From Leptospira kemamanensis (lineage in GTDB: Bacteria > Spirochaetota > Leptospiria > Leptospirales > Leptospiraceae), in NCBI RefSeq assembly GCF_004769665.1, contig NZ_RQGG01000013.1, positions 1 through 64,000 of the forward strand: a DNA stretch of 64,000 bases, read 5' to 3'. Below the pieces are notes generated by a model, which worked only from the letters and a program-made list of their open reading frames with translations, searched no databases and was not told the origin of the DNA. The translations under genes and the position numbers were made by a program. Below, piece after piece: positions 63,276 to 64,000 of the stretch (position 1 is the stretch's first letter; every line of letters begins with the position of its first letter).

Positions 63276-64000
63276 CTATTGCCACTGAAACTTTCCTTTT
63301 TTCTCATAAGAAAAGGGAATGTTTTCTCGTAAATTGGGTACGATGAGTCCTGAATCTCCCTGCAACTGGTACAATGCTTCTTTGGATTGGATGGTTTTGT
63401 AAAGTGAGGTTCCAATGGAAGCCAATGGAAATTGGTTGGATACTTTTACTGTGGATTCCTTCCCACCATTGATGATTTCTTTAGGAGATCCATTTAGAAA
63501 ATTCTCTCCCGCCAATTGTAAATTGTATTTTAAATCTGTAAGGTTTAGATCAGAAGCCGCTTGATTTTTAAAAACAAAATCAAACTCAGTTTTTAAATTT
63601 AAATTGAGACCAGTTAACCCTGCTTTGGCGGCTGAAGTCACCGGAGTTTTCGATCCTCCGAGTAATCCTTTTAGAAACGTAGTAGTGGTTCCAACAAGAG
63701 ATTCTGTATTCGATGCGCTGAGAATCTCTGATTCTGTTGGCATTAGGATTTTGAAATTTTGAATTTCCACGTCAGGTAAAACGGCAGGGATTTCTCTTTT
63801 TTGCACAAACGGAAAAGTAAGAGAGTCTTTTCCCAATAGTTGCCATTGTTTGGGAATGGGTACCTTCATATTCCCTTCCGCACTCACTTCTAACATTTGT
63901 TTTGTGGGAAATTTTTTGTATAACTGATATAGGTCTGTGTATTTTAGTTTCACTTCCAAGGGAAGGGATTTTGTTTTTTTGGCTTCGATGGCTCCCAAAT
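63276..64000 (-). CDS. LEA2/WHy-domain protein (5' end beyond the window)
   Basis: The last 241 codons of a gene that is open to the right edge, so the N-terminus is missing. Residues near 130-200 of the visible part match an LEA type-2 / WHy beta-sandwich: LNLNLKTEFDFVFKNQAASDL and LKYNLQLAGENFLNG are the usual N-P-N and Y-x-L-x-V-x-G-x-x-L-x-x-G strands. A repeat of similar design seems to start before the window. WHy domains occur in desiccation-linked and secreted bacterial proteins; the role here is unknown. Confidence 0.6.
   Translation of the reverse strand, partial: LGAIEAKKTKSLPLEVKLKYTDLYQLYKKFPTKQMLEVSAEGNMKVPIPKQWQLLGKDSLTFPFVQKREIPAVLPDVEIQNFKILMPTESEILSASNTESLVGTTTTFLKGLLGGSKTPVTSAAKAGLTGLNLNLKTEFDFVFKNQAASDLNLTDLKYNLQLAGENFLNGSPKEIINGGKESTVKVSNQFPLASIGTSLYKTIQSKEALYQLQGDSGLIVPNLRENIPFSYEKKGKFQWQ

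Overview
The window reads as chromosomal DNA of a Leptospira-like spirochaete, most likely from the saprophytic (L. biflexa-type) side of the genus. This is inference from gene content: a periplasmic-type flagellin core protein (FlaB), many short lipoproteins with loose spirochaetal lipoboxes, LPS synthesis (LpxC) with an Mla/MCE lipid transporter, two small heat-shock proteins behind a CIRCE operator, a cyclic-nucleotide-gated channel of the SthK/LliK type, a membrane-bound SpoIIE-type phosphatase with TPRs, A+T-rich sequence and frequent TTG/GTG starts. No rRNA, tRNA, CRISPR array or intact prophage was seen. Genes are packed tightly; no gene-free stretch exceeds about 200 bases.

Layout. 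1-73: right end of an insertion sequence (tail of an IS30-like transposase). 254-8411: envelope and metabolic singletons (alpha/beta hydrolase, DUF1499 protein, FAD oxidoreductase, methyltransferase-like protein, amino-acid permease, small lipoprotein, membrane protein) and a c-di-GMP phosphodiesterase response regulator. 8556-16074: RRM RNA-binding protein, aminopeptidase N, acyl-CoA synthetase, a TPR exported protein overlapping a YopX-family protein, and a divergent orphan ParA. 16146-21774: CNG channel, YbaB, OmpA-like lipoprotein, FlaB, cobalamin adenosyltransferase and a POT peptide transporter. 21788-28450 (minus): a run of a 17-repeat exported protein, mlaE, mlaF, mlaD, lpxC and PTS enzyme I, centred on the outer membrane. 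28498-34035: ddl, then a five-gene minus cluster (lipoprotein, AI-2E permease, xseA, xseB, sodium:solute symporter).

34114-41718 (plus) is a tight cluster: DedA protein, 1049-residue SpoIIE phosphatase, FemAB/GNAT-like acyltransferase, clpS, clpA. The acyltransferase is fused by stop/start overlap to the N-degron adaptor ClpS and its unfoldase ClpA, which is the most provocative arrangement here. 41821-48056: membrane protein and RidA, the CIRCE-controlled hsp20 pair with its terminator, hisC-leuA and a polytopic membrane protein. 48057-52600: VOC protein, glycerophosphodiesterase, queuosine-precursor transporter, and a GH18 protein followed by Sua5. 52699-58261: divergent sppA and uvrA, the latter overlapping a degenerate acyl-CoA dehydrogenase-like gene. 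58338-64000: a coupled trio (coiled-coil lipoprotein, coiled-coil OmpA protein, zinc-type CDF exporter), mgtE, a lipoprotein, and a LEA2/WHy-domain gene cut by the right edge.

Regulatory signals that can be read directly are a CIRCE element over a sigma70-like promoter, a hairpin that buries the lpxC ribosome-binding site, and strong intrinsic terminators after flaB, between ybaB and the OmpA lipoprotein, and after the hsp20 pair.
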